NCBI GenBank assembly: GCA_045653945.1 | Contig: JAZOML010000013.1 | Coordinates: 1-23,225 of the forward strand | Direction: 5' to 3' | DNA length: 23,225 nt | Source: SIG673 sp045653945 | Lineage (GTDB): Bacteria > Bacillota > Clostridia > Oscillospirales > CAG-272 | Part shown: piece after piece, positions 16,701 to 23,225 of the stretch | Position numbering within the stretch: the first letter of the stretch is position 1 | Layout: every line of letters begins with the position of its first letter | Made by a program: the position numbers and the translations under genes | The notes under the pieces: generated by a model | Told to the model about the DNA's origin: nothing | What the model saw: only the letters and a program-made list of their open reading frames with translations | Database searches by the model: none

Positions 16701-16731
16701 ATTATAGGCTAGTTAGATTTGGTTATGTTAA
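16701..16731 (-). promoter_or_regulatory. Possible internal promoter ahead of gmk
   Basis: Minus strand TATAAT (16701-16706) and TTAACA (16726-16731) with a 19-base spacer, longer than ideal. It lies in the only gap of some size inside the yicC-fmt operon. Confidence 0.35.
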
Positions 16732-16741
16732 GTGTAATTTG

Positions 16742-16999
16742 TTATTCGTGTGAATCTGTGTCGTCCGCACCGCAAAGTCTTTGTGAAATGGTTTCGCACT
16801 GAAGCGAGGAGAGAATTATATTACCGCAGTCAGTTATAAGAACAGAACGTGTTTTTCTTCCACAGGAAACGTCAATCACAGTTCCGTTAGCCTTGCCGTC
16901 AATGACAAGTCTTTTAATTGGAGAGGAATCAGGGCTTACAACCGAAATAATTCTTTCGGCGCAAACTGTGTTTCCAAAGCCGATATTTACAAATCTCAT
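16742..16999 (-). CDS. remA: RemA/DUF370 regulatory protein
   Basis: RemA-type DNA-binding regulator; in Bacillus subtilis RemA activates matrix and osmoprotection genes. The 85 residues match the DUF370 core: RFVNIGFGNTVCAERIISVVSPDS, then PIKRLV, and VIDVSCGRKTRSVLITDCGNIILSS. The ATG at 16999 is preferred: AGGTGA lies six bases ahead, and an in-frame GTG at 17008 is part of that site. It sits between yicC and gmk, 12 bases after yicC, the standard clostridial and bacillar position. What it regulates in this organism is unknown; targets cannot be deduced here. Confidence 0.93.
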   Translation of the reverse strand: MRFVNIGFGNTVCAERIISVVSPDSSPIKRLVIDGKANGTVIDVSCGRKTRSVLITDCGNIILSSLQCETISQRLCGADDTDSHE

Positions 17000-17011
17000 T
17001 ATTTTCACCTA

Positions 17012-17899
17012 TTATTCAAGATTTTGAATTTGTTCTCTAATCTTTTCAAGTAGAGTTTTGACTTCGACCACAACCTTTGTCAAAGCAATGTCGGAAACCT
17101 TTGAACCAACTGTGTTGATTTCGCGGTTTACCTCTTGGAAAAGGAAATCAAGCTTTCTTCCTATGCTATCATCTGCTTTGAGAGTTTCATAAAATGAATT
17201 GTAGTGGCTTTCAAGTCTTGTTAATTCCTCGTCGATTGCAGTTTTGTCTGCAAAAATTGCACATTCTGTGAGTATTCTTGCAGTATCAACCTCAATATTA
17301 AAACCTTCGAGGGTAGATTTAAGTTTGGTTTCAAGACGTTTTCTGTATACCTCTTGCGCATCGTTTGCGTGAGCCTTGAGGTATTCAACGTATTTGTGAA
17401 CCTCTTCCATTTTCTCACAAAGGTCGCGGGTGAGATTTTCACCCTCGTAGCGGCGCATTTCAAGGAAAGCATCTGTTGCACTAGCGAGAATAGGAAGGAA
17501 AAGCTCCCACTCCTTTTGTACGTCTTCTTCCTCTTTAACGAATTTAAAAACGTCGCGGTTAGACGCAACTCTCATTACTGAAATATCATCTTTTAAATTA
17601 AACGTGTCGCGAAGCTCCTCAAGTGCAGCTATATACTTTTCAATATATGCCTTATCAAGAAGAATATCGGTGTTGTTGTTTTCGGTAACGTCAATGCCTA
17701 CGTATACACTGAGCTTACCTCTTGTTATACCTCTGCTTTGAAGATATGCTTTTATTTTTTCTTCAAAATACCCGTAGAGAGATGAGATTTTGATAGAGCA
17801 ATCGAAGAAACGGCTATTTACCGATTTAAGCTCAACTACGTAATCTTTACCTTCGGCTGAACCTGTGGCTCTGCCGTATGCGGTCATACTGTATGCCAT
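17012..17899 (-). CDS. yicC: YicC-family endoribonuclease
   Basis: Member of the YicC (UPF0701) family, which in E. coli and B. subtilis acts as an RNase on small RNAs and mRNAs. The 295 residues begin SMTAYGRA and VVELKSVNSRFFD, and end with the conserved GRKLDFLFQEVNREINTVGSK (here 255-275) and a helical C-terminus. Start is the ATG at 17899 with AAAGAGG upstream. It is first in the operon yicC-remA-gmk-rpoZ-priA-def-fmt, behind a good promoter overlapped by an inverted repeat. Whether the ribonuclease activity is kept here is inference from the family. Confidence 0.93.
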   Translation of the reverse strand: MAYSMTAYGRATGSAEGKDYVVELKSVNSRFFDCSIKISSLYGYFEEKIKAYLQSRGITRGKLSVYVGIDVTENNNTDILLDKAYIEKYIAALEELRDTFNLKDDISVMRVASNRDVFKFVKEEEDVQKEWELFLPILASATDAFLEMRRYEGENLTRDLCEKMEEVHKYVEYLKAHANDAQEVYRKRLETKLKSTLEGFNIEVDTARILTECAIFADKTAIDEELTRLESHYNSFYETLKADDSIGRKLDFLFQEVNREINTVGSKVSDIALTKVVVEVKTLLEKIREQIQNLE

Positions 17900-17930
17900 A
17901 TTTTTCCTCTTTAAGTTATATCTATAATTT

Positions 17931-17959
17931 ATTTTAACAATAATAATCTACAAAGTCAA
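17931..17959 (-). promoter_or_regulatory. Promoter of the yicC-remA-gmk-rpoZ-priA-def-fmt operon
   Basis: Minus strand TTGACT (17954-17959), 17-base spacer, TAAAAT (17931-17936), placed about 30 bases upstream of the yicC start. It would serve all seven genes, which are closely spaced to the terminator at 11784-11814. Confidence 0.72.
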
Positions 17960-17967
17960 TACTTTGT
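17950..17967. repeat. Inverted repeat over the yicC operon -35 box
   Basis: ACAAAGT-CAAT-ACTTTGT, two perfect 7-base arms around a 4-base center, covers the -35 hexamer. A further partial copy (ACAAAG) follows at about 17970. It has the geometry of an operator for a dimeric regulator, but no regulator is known; chance in AT-rich DNA is possible. Confidence 0.5.
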
Positions 17968-18002
17968 GAACAAAGGTTTACAATGATTTAATTATGCGTT
18001 AA

Positions 18003-18530
18003 TTATCTTAAGAAATTATCGATTCCAAGTCTTTTTCTAAGGCTGAAGTAGTAATATCTGATGAGCTTTGTTAGGGCAAAATCAAATATAAAGAAAATAA
18101 CAAGTAATATTGGGTAAGCAATTGATACCACAATAATTAAATTGAATTCTGCATTTGGAACTAAAAGTAATAGTGCAATCAGTGCAACTAAAACATACGA
18201 CACTGTAAATACAATTGCTTTTAAAAGATAAGAAATTTTTGATTTGATTTTTTCGAATATGGATTTAACTATTGGATAGTATCCGAAAAAGCAGGCAAAG
18301 TATAGTACAGGATCTTTGATAGGTAGTAGTAAAATGCCGAGAGTTGATGCAATCATCCATACAGAGGCGGCATAGTAATAACCAAGCTCGCAAACTGCAA
18401 CTATTACGCATAATGAGGCGATGGCAGCAGCGGAGAAGGTCATCGTTTCAATTAAACTACCGATAAGCAGTAAAATTATAGACATTGCGGATAAAATTGC
18501 CGCAAGTGTGATTTTTTTTGAAGATTTCAT
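18003..18530 (-). CDS. Multi-spanning membrane protein of unknown function
   Basis: A 175-residue hydrophobic protein. Residues 1-6 are basic (MKSSKK); then membrane segments at about 7-27, 33-50, 53-72, 75-90, 105-130 and 135-158, about five or six, and a basic C-terminus. The compact all-helical layout with an ITLAAILSAM start resembles ECF-transporter substrate-binding (S) subunits, but I do not see a substrate-specific motif, so this is only a suggestion. The start at 18530 has GAGG five bases upstream; the longer open frame begins at a TTG inside a hairpin. It lies downstream of the J-domain gene on the same strand, separated by a strong hairpin. Confidence 0.7.
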   Translation of the reverse strand: MKSSKKITLAAILSAMSIILLLIGSLIETMTFSAAAIASLCVIVAVCELGYYYAASVWMIASTLGILLLPIKDPVLYFACFFGYYPIVKSIFEKIKSKISYLLKAIVFTVSYVLVALIALLLLVPNAEFNLIIVVSIAYPILLVIFFIFDFALTKLIRYYYFSLRKRLGIDNFLR

Positions 18531-18544
18531 AAGTACCTCATAAC

Positions 18545-18576
18545 AAACTAACGGCGATACCAATCGCCGTTAGTTT
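18545..18576 (-). other. Perfect 14-bp hairpin between J-domain gene and membrane protein gene
   Basis: AAACTAACGGCGAT and its exact complement (18545-18558 with 18563-18576) flank a 4-base loop. On the minus strand the 3' arm ends in TTT followed by GTT, a weak T tract, so it may act as a partial terminator or an RNA-stability element. It begins 7 bases after the J-domain stop codon and ends 14 bases before the next start codon. Confidence 0.7.
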
Positions 18577-18583
18577 AAAAATA

Positions 18584-19168
18584 TCAGCAGCACGCAATAA
18601 GGTCGCCACCCATACATTCACAAAGACAGTCAAGACAGATAAGCTTGGTACAGCAATCGGTATCACAGGAGGAGGAACCGTTCGTACGCTGTGGCGGAGC
18701 TTGGTTGTAGCCCTGAGAATAGTTATACGCAGTATTTCTCATACTATCGTGAGCTTGGCGGTATTCACGGTTTGAAGGGTCCATACTGCAGGCATATTCA
18801 AAGTATTTCTGAGCCTCAAGATACCAACCTCTTTGTGAAAATAGGCAACCTTTAAGAAAGTTCCATTCTGCGTTTCTATCAGATGCATTAATGGAATCAA
18901 GCTTTATTTCGGCTTCAGAATAATTACCGTCGTTTATGAGTCTGCGTATATCTGCAAAAACAGAGGAGGTATAGTCTGAGCTACCGCGACGGCTAAGAAT
19001 ATCGTATGCCTCGTTTATTTCTCTCATTTTTTCGTTTGCAAGTTCTTTCATTGTGCTATCGCTGAAATTATCGGGATGATATTTTCTTGCAAGCTCGTGA
19101 TATGCGTTTTTAATTTGTTCTTCGGTTGCGTTTTTCGGAACACCGAGTATTTCGTGTGGGTTTTTCAT
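18584..19168 (-). CDS. J-domain protein with TPR-like region and cysteine-rich tail
   Basis: DnaJ-type co-chaperone, 194 residues. The J domain covers residues 1-60 with helix II ending in the catalytic HPD (31-33) that stimulates Hsp70/DnaK ATPase. Residues 70-135 look like TPR or SEL-type helices (RRLINDGNYSEAEIKL, GWYLEAQKYFEYACSMDPSN). After a Gln/Ser-rich linker comes a tail with nine cysteines in the last 27 residues (168, 172, 173, 178, 181, 183, 185, 193, 194), likely metal binding or modified. It lacks DnaJ's Gly/Phe and zinc-finger architecture, so it is not DnaJ itself. Its start is two bases after the DUF5685 stop, with AGAGGA inside that gene, so translation is coupled. Confidence 0.88.
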   Translation of the reverse strand: MKNPHEILGVPKNATEEQIKNAYHELARKYHPDNFSDSTMKELANEKMREINEAYDILSRRGSSDYTSSVFADIRRLINDGNYSEAEIKLDSINASDRNAEWNFLKGCLFSQRGWYLEAQKYFEYACSMDPSNREYRQAHDSMRNTAYNYSQGYNQAPPQRTNGSSSCDTDCCTKLICLDCLCECMGGDLIACC

Positions 19169-19170
19169 AT

Positions 19171-20058
19171 TTATCCTCTTATTATGTCATCATTTTTGTC
19201 AGCATTTTTCTTTATTAGCTTTTCCATTATATTTTTCATACCGTGTGTAAGTATGTTTTCGCATATTGAAAATATGTCGTTATATTCAATATTTAACTCA
19301 AAAAGCGCTTTGTATGCAAGCGAGCTTTCTCTCATCAGCGTGCCTTTTAAAAGCATTTCGGGAATTTCAGTGTATCCACCTGCAATAAGTGGATTGTATG
19401 CACCGCTTTTTAAATCTTTTTTGAAATCATCACAAAGGTCTGCAAGATAAATCCACCTACCGATTCTAAAGCCAAGCTCAGCGCAGATTAGGGACTTTTC
19501 TTCGTTTGGCAACGCGTGTGAAAAGCAATCGGCAAGAAGATGTCCAAATACATCGGCACAAGCATCAGCTGATGGACAGGCGTTGCTTTCTAACTCGGTT
19601 AGCTTGTTAAGATTTGTTTCCACCTTTTCGGCAAGTACTTGTAAATTGTATTCTGGAAATCGCTTAAATGCTTTTTTCATATTTCGTTTTGCTTGTCCAA
19701 GGGTTGTTTTTACAAGCAAACGCTTTTTCGTGTCCTTGTCGTTTTTGTCATCAAGGAGCTTGTAATAGGTAAGAACAGCTGATATTGCAGAACAAAAGCG
19801 AAGCGCTTCGTTTTCTTTGGCAATCGGACGTTTTTTTATCGGGTGAATTGCGCATTTTCCGGGTCTTACCGTAAAACCTTCTCCGTTTATGCCGCTACGA
19901 ATAAGGGCTAGGAGAACAAAATCATAGGTGAGGGTAAGCGGCGAAGTGAATCCGGTGTTGCGGTGCATAGTTTTACATAAACCACAATAGACACCACGAT
20001 AAATGGCGTAGTCTTTGATTTTAAGTTCGCCCTCAAGCACTCGAATATAGCCGAACAC
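19171..20058 (-). CDS. DUF5685-family protein, function unknown
   Basis: Largely helical, soluble protein of 295 residues beginning MFGYIRVLEGELKIKDYAIY and YRGVYCGLCKTM, typical of DUF5685. A C-x2-C pair (25, 28) and a C-x2-H pair (69, 72) could bind metal. Two aspartate-rich segments stand out: LLDDKNDKD (101-109), and YLADLCDDFKKD (204-215) followed by SGAYNP (218-223). These are laid out like the two Asp motifs of prenyl or squalene-type synthases; this is a by-eye inference. Start is GTG at 20058 behind a perfect AGGAGG five bases upstream. It is coupled to the J-domain gene, two bases apart. No transmembrane segments or signal peptide are evident. Confidence 0.85.
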   Translation of the reverse strand: MFGYIRVLEGELKIKDYAIYRGVYCGLCKTMHRNTGFTSPLTLTYDFVLLALIRSGINGEGFTVRPGKCAIHPIKKRPIAKENEALRFCSAISAVLTYYKLLDDKNDKDTKKRLLVKTTLGQAKRNMKKAFKRFPEYNLQVLAEKVETNLNKLTELESNACPSADACADVFGHLLADCFSHALPNEEKSLICAELGFRIGRWIYLADLCDDFKKDLKSGAYNPLIAGGYTEIPEMLLKGTLMRESSLAYKALFELNIEYNDIFSICENILTHGMKNIMEKLIKKNADKNDDIIRG

Positions 20059-20144
20059 GTTTGCCTCCTAAAAATATATTAATAATATGATATACTATTT
20101 AAATTAAATCTAATTAACCTTGTAATAAATTTTTTGTAAACAAT

Positions 20145-20179
20145 AATCGCAAACCGAGGTTAAGGAACGGTTTGCGATT
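20145..20179 (-). terminator. Terminator after queT
   Basis: AATCGCAAACCG and its exact complement (20145-20156, 20168-20179) flank an 11-base loop, followed on the minus strand by ATTATTGTTT. It begins just past the queT stop codon and separates queT from the DUF5685 gene. Confidence 0.8.
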
Positions 20180-20182
20180 GAA

Positions 20183-20704
20183 TTATTGTTTTCCAAAAAA
20201 AATATTTTTGTACGGTTTGATTGCAAAATATAAAATTGTGCCAAAAATAGAACAGGCGATAATCTCACCAATAAAAACCGTCAACATAAGGAACGGTACA
20301 CCTGCAAGTCCTTCATTAAGATACGCAAACGAAACTACAAACGGTATAATAATCGTGTTAGCAAGAACGGTTGGAATTCCCGCAAGGTAAATATTTTTTT
20401 TAAATATAGGTACGTAATAGGTAATAAGAACACCTATAAGTGATGCTAGTGTACCAAAAACGGCATCAAGCGGAGAAGCAAAGAAGATATTGTAGATAAG
20501 ACAGCCTATTGTTACCCCGGGAATTGCTGAGGAGGTAAAAATCGGCAAAATACAAAGAGCTTCCGATATTCTTACCTGGATAACAGATTTGCCATCAAGA
20601 CCGAGTAAACCGGAAATAAGCGTCAGCACAACGTAGAGCGCAGAAATTACTGCCGCTCTTGATAAAAATAAAACTTTGTTTTTTGCCTTAAGTGTTTTTT
20701 TCAT
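20183..20704 (-). CDS. queT: QueT-family ECF transporter S component (queuosine precursor uptake)
   Basis: Substrate-binding membrane subunit of an energy-coupling-factor transporter, predicted to import a queuosine precursor such as preQ1 or queuine. The 173 residues form five or six transmembrane helices; conserved QueT segments are IQVRISEALCILPIFT and AIPGVTIGCLIYN, plus DAVFGTLASLIGV. The ECF module (ATPases and T component) is not in this window, as expected for a group II shared module. The upstream preQ1-I riboswitch supports the substrate assignment. The start ATG at 20704 has GGGAG eight bases ahead, and that site is part of the riboswitch pseudoknot. It is divergent from dxs. Confidence 0.93.
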   Translation of the reverse strand: MKKTLKAKNKVLFLSRAAVISALYVVLTLISGLLGLDGKSVIQVRISEALCILPIFTSSAIPGVTIGCLIYNIFFASPLDAVFGTLASLIGVLITYYVPIFKKNIYLAGIPTVLANTIIIPFVVSFAYLNEGLAGVPFLMLTVFIGEIIACSIFGTILYFAIKPYKNIFFGKQ

Positions 20705-20710
20705 AATTAA

Positions 20711-20757
20711 TTCTCCCGTAGTTTTGTTTTAAGTGAGGATGGTTCCGAACTCACTGC
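20711..20757 (-). promoter_or_regulatory. preQ1-I riboswitch controlling queT translation
   Basis: RNA sense on the minus strand: stem AGUGAG/CUCACU (20750-20755 with 20732-20737), a 12-base loop beginning UUC and containing GAACC, then the A-rich UAAAACAAAACUACGGGAG. This is the H-type pseudoknot layout of preQ1-I aptamers: a loop with CC able to pair with GG of the CGGG segment, which is also the start of the ribosome binding site (GGGAG, 20713-20717). PreQ1 should therefore hide the site and reduce queT translation. Seen by eye against remembered B. subtilis and Thermoanaerobacter aptamers. Confidence 0.85.
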
Positions 20758-20762
20758 TTGAA

Positions 20763-20791
20763 ATTATATAACAAATCCTGTCGCTTGTCAA
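20763..20791 (-). promoter_or_regulatory. Promoter of queT
   Basis: Minus strand TTGACA (20786-20791), 17-base spacer, TATAAT (20763-20768), consensus at both boxes. Transcription would start about at the 5' end of the riboswitch. Confidence 0.88.
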
Positions 20792-20798
20792 TAGTTAC

Positions 20799-20827
20799 TT
20801 GACAAATAATGCTTATAATGTTATAAT
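20799..20827 (+). promoter_or_regulatory. Promoter of dxs
   Basis: TTGACA (20799-20804), 17-base spacer, TATAAT (20822-20827), consensus at both boxes, back to back with the queT promoter 7 bases apart. The transcript would start near 20834. Confidence 0.87.
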
Positions 20828-20875
20828 TATTAAAATATATTCCGTATAAACGGTAAAATTTGAAATGAGAGCCAT

Positions 20876-22756
20876 ATGATTGATTTTAATTTGGTGCCGG
20901 AGCTTAAAACGCTTGAGTATACTCAGATTGCTGAGATTTCGGAGCAAATACGAGAAAAAATAATCGACGCTGTTAGCAAAAACGGTGGTCATCTTGCAAC
21001 AAATCTTGGTGTTGTTGAACTAACACTTGCTATTCACAGAGTTTTTAATCTTCCCAATGATAAGCTAATATTTGATGTTGGACATCAAAGTTATGTTCAT
21101 AAGCTTCTCACCGCAAGAGGTGAGGGATTTAATAATCTCCGTAATGATGGCGGTGTTTCGGGTTTTCAGCTAAAAAGCGAAAGTGAATACGACTTTTTTG
21201 GCGGTGGACATAGCGGGACGTCAATTTCCGCGGCAATCGGATATGCTGAGGCCTGCAAGCTTAACGGCACAAACGATTATGCGGTTGCAGTTGTTGGGGA
21301 CGGTTCATTTACTAACGGTATGATTTTTGAGGCTCTTAACAATGCTTCAAAAGAGAATTTAAGACTTGTAATTATTCTTAATGATAACGAAATGTCGATT
21401 TCACAAAACGTAGGTGGACTTTCGAGTTATTTTAGTAAGCTCCGTTCAAACGCTAACTACTACAAGGTTAAAAGGCGCATTAAAAGGGGCTTTTCGGGCA
21501 TAAAGCTTATTGACCGTCCTGTTGCATTTTTAATGCGAGGAATAAAACGTTTTATTAAAAAACTTTTTGTTAAAACAACCTTCTTTGAAAATCTTGGAAT
21601 TGATTATATGGGACCTGTTAATGGTCATGATCAGAAAAAGCTTGAGGCAGTTTTAAAGGAAGCAAAATATCTTGAAGCTCCTGTAATCGTACACGTTTGT
21701 ACGCAAAAGGGGAAGGGATATAAATTTGCTGAGGAAAAGCCTGAGCTTTACCATTCTGTTTCTAAATTTGATAAAGAGGTCGGTGTAATATCTGATAACC
21801 CCAGTCTTACAGATAACGAATTTTCGGGTTTTTCACAGTGTTTTGGTAAGAATCTGGAAAAACTTGCTCAAAAAGACGAAAGAATAGTTGCCATATCCGC
21901 TGCAATGTGTGATGGGACAGGACTTACAGGATTTAAAGAAAAGTTTGATAATAGATTTTTTGACGTCGGTATAGCTGAGGAACACGCAGTTACCTTTGCT
22001 GCTGGACTTGCTGCGGCAGGTAAAAAGCCCATTGTTGCACTATATTCGTGCTTTTTGCAAAGAGGCTATGATCAGGTTATTCACGACGTTGCTATGCAAG
22101 AATTGCCCGTTGTTTTTGCGATTGACAGAGCCGGATTTGTTCCAAACGACGGTATCACACACCAAGGCGTATTTGACCTTGGAGCATTAATTCAAATTCC
22201 GGGATTTACCGTTTATACACCCGAAAACTATGCGGATTTAAGCGAGGCGCTTTCTCAGTCGCTCCTCATTAATAAGCCGTGTGCGATACGATATCACAAG
22301 GGATATGAAATAGAATACGACAGAAGTGCATTTGTCGATCAAGGGGATATAAGATACGCAAAATACGGTAACGGCAAAAAAATTGCAATCATCAGCTATG
22401 GAAGAACGGTTGCAAATGCATATTGGGCAGCTCAGCTTCTTAAAGAGGAATATGAGGTTACTGTTATCGGAATTAAAAAGGTAAAACCTCTTAATAAACC
22501 ACAAATTTTTGATATATGCAGGTACGCCGAAATGATACTGTTCGTCGAAGAACAGATTAAAAGCGGCGGTGTATCTGAGCATATTGTTGCAGAGGCTGTT
22601 TGTCTTGGAATTAATTTGCCAAAGATTGAAATAATTGCTCTTGATGAGAACTTTCCAACTCACGCAAGTATTGAGTATTTGCACAAACAGTATAAAATGG
22701 ATTCGCAAAGTCTTGCACAAATAGTAAAAGAAAAGTTTGATAACAAAAACGGTTGA
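20876..22756 (+). CDS. dxs: 1-deoxy-D-xylulose-5-phosphate synthase
   Basis: Thiamine-diphosphate enzyme that condenses pyruvate with glyceraldehyde-3-phosphate, first step of the MEP isoprenoid pathway and also a source of thiamine and pyridoxal precursors. The 626 residues show the GHQSYVHK and GGGHSGTSISAAIGY blocks, the TPP-binding GDGSFTNG followed by NDNEMSISQNVGGLS, the C-terminal transketolase block AEEHAVTFAAGLAAAGKKP, and LQRGYDQVIHDVAMQELPVVF. Key Arg, Asp and His of the RAG-F-V-x-x-DG-x-THQG block are kept, but RAGFVP has Pro where most have Gly. Length is normal. Start at the ATG at 20876 has only a weak GAGAG site. It stands alone, bounded by its own promoter and terminator. Confidence 0.95.
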   Translation: MIDFNLVPELKTLEYTQIAEISEQIREKIIDAVSKNGGHLATNLGVVELTLAIHRVFNLPNDKLIFDVGHQSYVHKLLTARGEGFNNLRNDGGVSGFQLKSESEYDFFGGGHSGTSISAAIGYAEACKLNGTNDYAVAVVGDGSFTNGMIFEALNNASKENLRLVIILNDNEMSISQNVGGLSSYFSKLRSNANYYKVKRRIKRGFSGIKLIDRPVAFLMRGIKRFIKKLFVKTTFFENLGIDYMGPVNGHDQKKLEAVLKEAKYLEAPVIVHVCTQKGKGYKFAEEKPELYHSVSKFDKEVGVISDNPSLTDNEFSGFSQCFGKNLEKLAQKDERIVAISAAMCDGTGLTGFKEKFDNRFFDVGIAEEHAVTFAAGLAAAGKKPIVALYSCFLQRGYDQVIHDVAMQELPVVFAIDRAGFVPNDGITHQGVFDLGALIQIPGFTVYTPENYADLSEALSQSLLINKPCAIRYHKGYEIEYDRSAFVDQGDIRYAKYGNGKKIAIISYGRTVANAYWAAQLLKEEYEVTVIGIKKVKPLNKPQIFDICRYAEMILFVEEQIKSGGVSEHIVAEAVCLGINLPKIEIIALDENFPTHASIEYLHKQYKMDSQSLAQIVKEKFDNKNG

Positions 22757-22775
22757 GCTCAGCTCAACCGTTTTT
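22745..22775. terminator. Bidirectional terminator between dxs and trkH
   Basis: Stem ACGGTTGAGCT / AGCTCAACCGT with a one-base center, A and T runs on either side, overlapping the dxs stop codon region. It can serve both convergent transcripts. Confidence 0.88.
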
Positions 22776-22781
22776 GTGTAT

Positions 22782-23225
22782 TTAATTTTTTTTCCAGGTA
22801 GCAGGGTGGAATAATAGCAGCATTGGTATTAGCTCAAGTCTGCCTGCAAGCATATCAAAGGAAAGTACAATTTTTGAAAAGTCGGAAAGCCATGCGAAAT
22901 TTGCGGCTGGGCCAACCTTTGCAAGACCGGGACCAATATTGTTAAAACACGCCATAACAGCAGAAAAGCTTGTTTCAAAGCCACAGTTTTCAAATGACAG
23001 TAAAATAAGCGAAGCCACCAAAATAATTACGTAGCATATTAAATATACGCATACGGAACGAACAGTGTTGCTTTCTACAGGACGAGCATCGACGGAAACC
23101 TTCTTTATCTGCTTTGGATGTAGCATATATCTGAATTCTTTCGCTACACTTTTAAAGAAGATTATAATTCTTGATACCTTAATACCGCCGCCAGTGCTTC
23201 CCGCGCACGCTCCAACCAACATAAG
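22782..23225 (-). CDS. TrkH-family potassium uptake protein, 5' part outside window
   Basis: C-terminal 147 codons of a Trk/Ktr-type K+ transporter membrane subunit; the frame continues past the window edge. The last selectivity-filter region shows ACAGSTGGGIKV and the final helical pair shows CFNNIGPGLAKVG, both typical of TrkH/KtrB. Membrane segments lie at about 50-75, 90-110 and 120-140 of the visible part. A TrkA-type regulatory subunit would be expected nearby but is not in the window. TrkH and KtrB are not separable from this fragment alone; the length of the full gene would help. Confidence 0.9.
   Translation of the reverse strand, partial: LMLVGACAGSTGGGIKVSRIIIFFKSVAKEFRYMLHPKQIKKVSVDARPVESNTVRSVCVYLICYVIILVASLILLSFENCGFETSFSAVMACFNNIGPGLAKVGPAANFAWLSDFSKIVLSFDMLAGRLELIPMLLLFHPATWKKN

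Noticed and set aside
18531..18563. Extended start (TTG) of the membrane protein at 18563
   Set aside because: It falls inside the 14-bp hairpin and lacks a ribosome binding site; the ATG at 18530 has one.
20065..20140. Promoter for the DUF5685 gene
   Set aside because: The region is so AT-rich that several weak box pairs can be drawn (for example TTAATT with TATATC); none stands out enough to call.
22238..22720. 160-residue minus-strand open frame antisense to dxs
   Set aside because: Antisense to conserved Dxs; low-complexity Phe/Leu/Ile/Asn content typical of a shadow frame.

Overview
This window looks like a chromosomal segment of a low-GC, spore-forming Clostridia (Firmicutes/Bacillota), probably a gut Oscillospirales- or Christensenellales-like lineage. 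The evidence is AT-rich intergenic DNA with textbook TTGACA-17-TATAAT promoters, strong AGGAGG-type ribosome binding sites, a sporulation sigma factor of the SigK type, a T-box leader, the clostridial order yicC-remA-gmk-rpoZ-priA-def-fmt, and a J-domain/DUF5685 gene pair. The lineage call is inference. No rRNA, tRNA, IS element, prophage or CRISPR array was seen.

Layout. Positions 1-811 (-) hold the 5' part of pheS behind a T-box leader and strong promoter (843-1136). Back to back with it, a second strong promoter drives a CE7 acetylxylan esterase (1228-2187, +). Next comes a minus-strand galactose operon read right to left: galT, galM, a 63-residue HTH protein, and an SGNH esterase broken by one in-frame stop (5612-2241). 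Upstream on the same strand is a SpoU/TrmH methyltransferase (6487-5711). Positions 6601-10970 (+) carry a sigK-like sigma factor and a two-gene FtsX/LolD-type ABC transporter. A YugP-type membrane zinc metallopeptidase (11078-11785, +) converges on a long minus-strand housekeeping operon, yicC-remA-gmk-rpoZ-priA-def-fmt (17899-11813). Beyond it on the minus strand lie a membrane protein of unknown function, a J-domain protein with a cysteine-rich tail, a DUF5685 protein, and queT behind a preQ1-I riboswitch. Divergent to queT is dxs (20876-22756, +). The window closes with the 3' part of a TrkH potassium transporter (-).

How the genes work together. Most of the window is core physiology: tRNA charging, initiator-tRNA formylation and deformylation, nucleotide metabolism, replication restart, a transcription subunit, isoprenoid precursor synthesis and K+ uptake. 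An accessory carbohydrate layer (acetyl esterase, galactose mutarotase and uridylyltransferase, SGNH esterase) fits use of plant or host glycans. Two RNA sensors are visible, a T-box for uncharged tRNA(Phe) and a preQ1-I riboswitch for a queuosine precursor. The less-explained items are the coupled HTH protein inside the gal operon, the nonsense-interrupted SGNH gene, the DUF5685 protein with aspartate-rich motifs resembling prenyl synthases, its cysteine-tailed J-domain partner, and an inverted repeat over the -35 box of the yicC-fmt operon.
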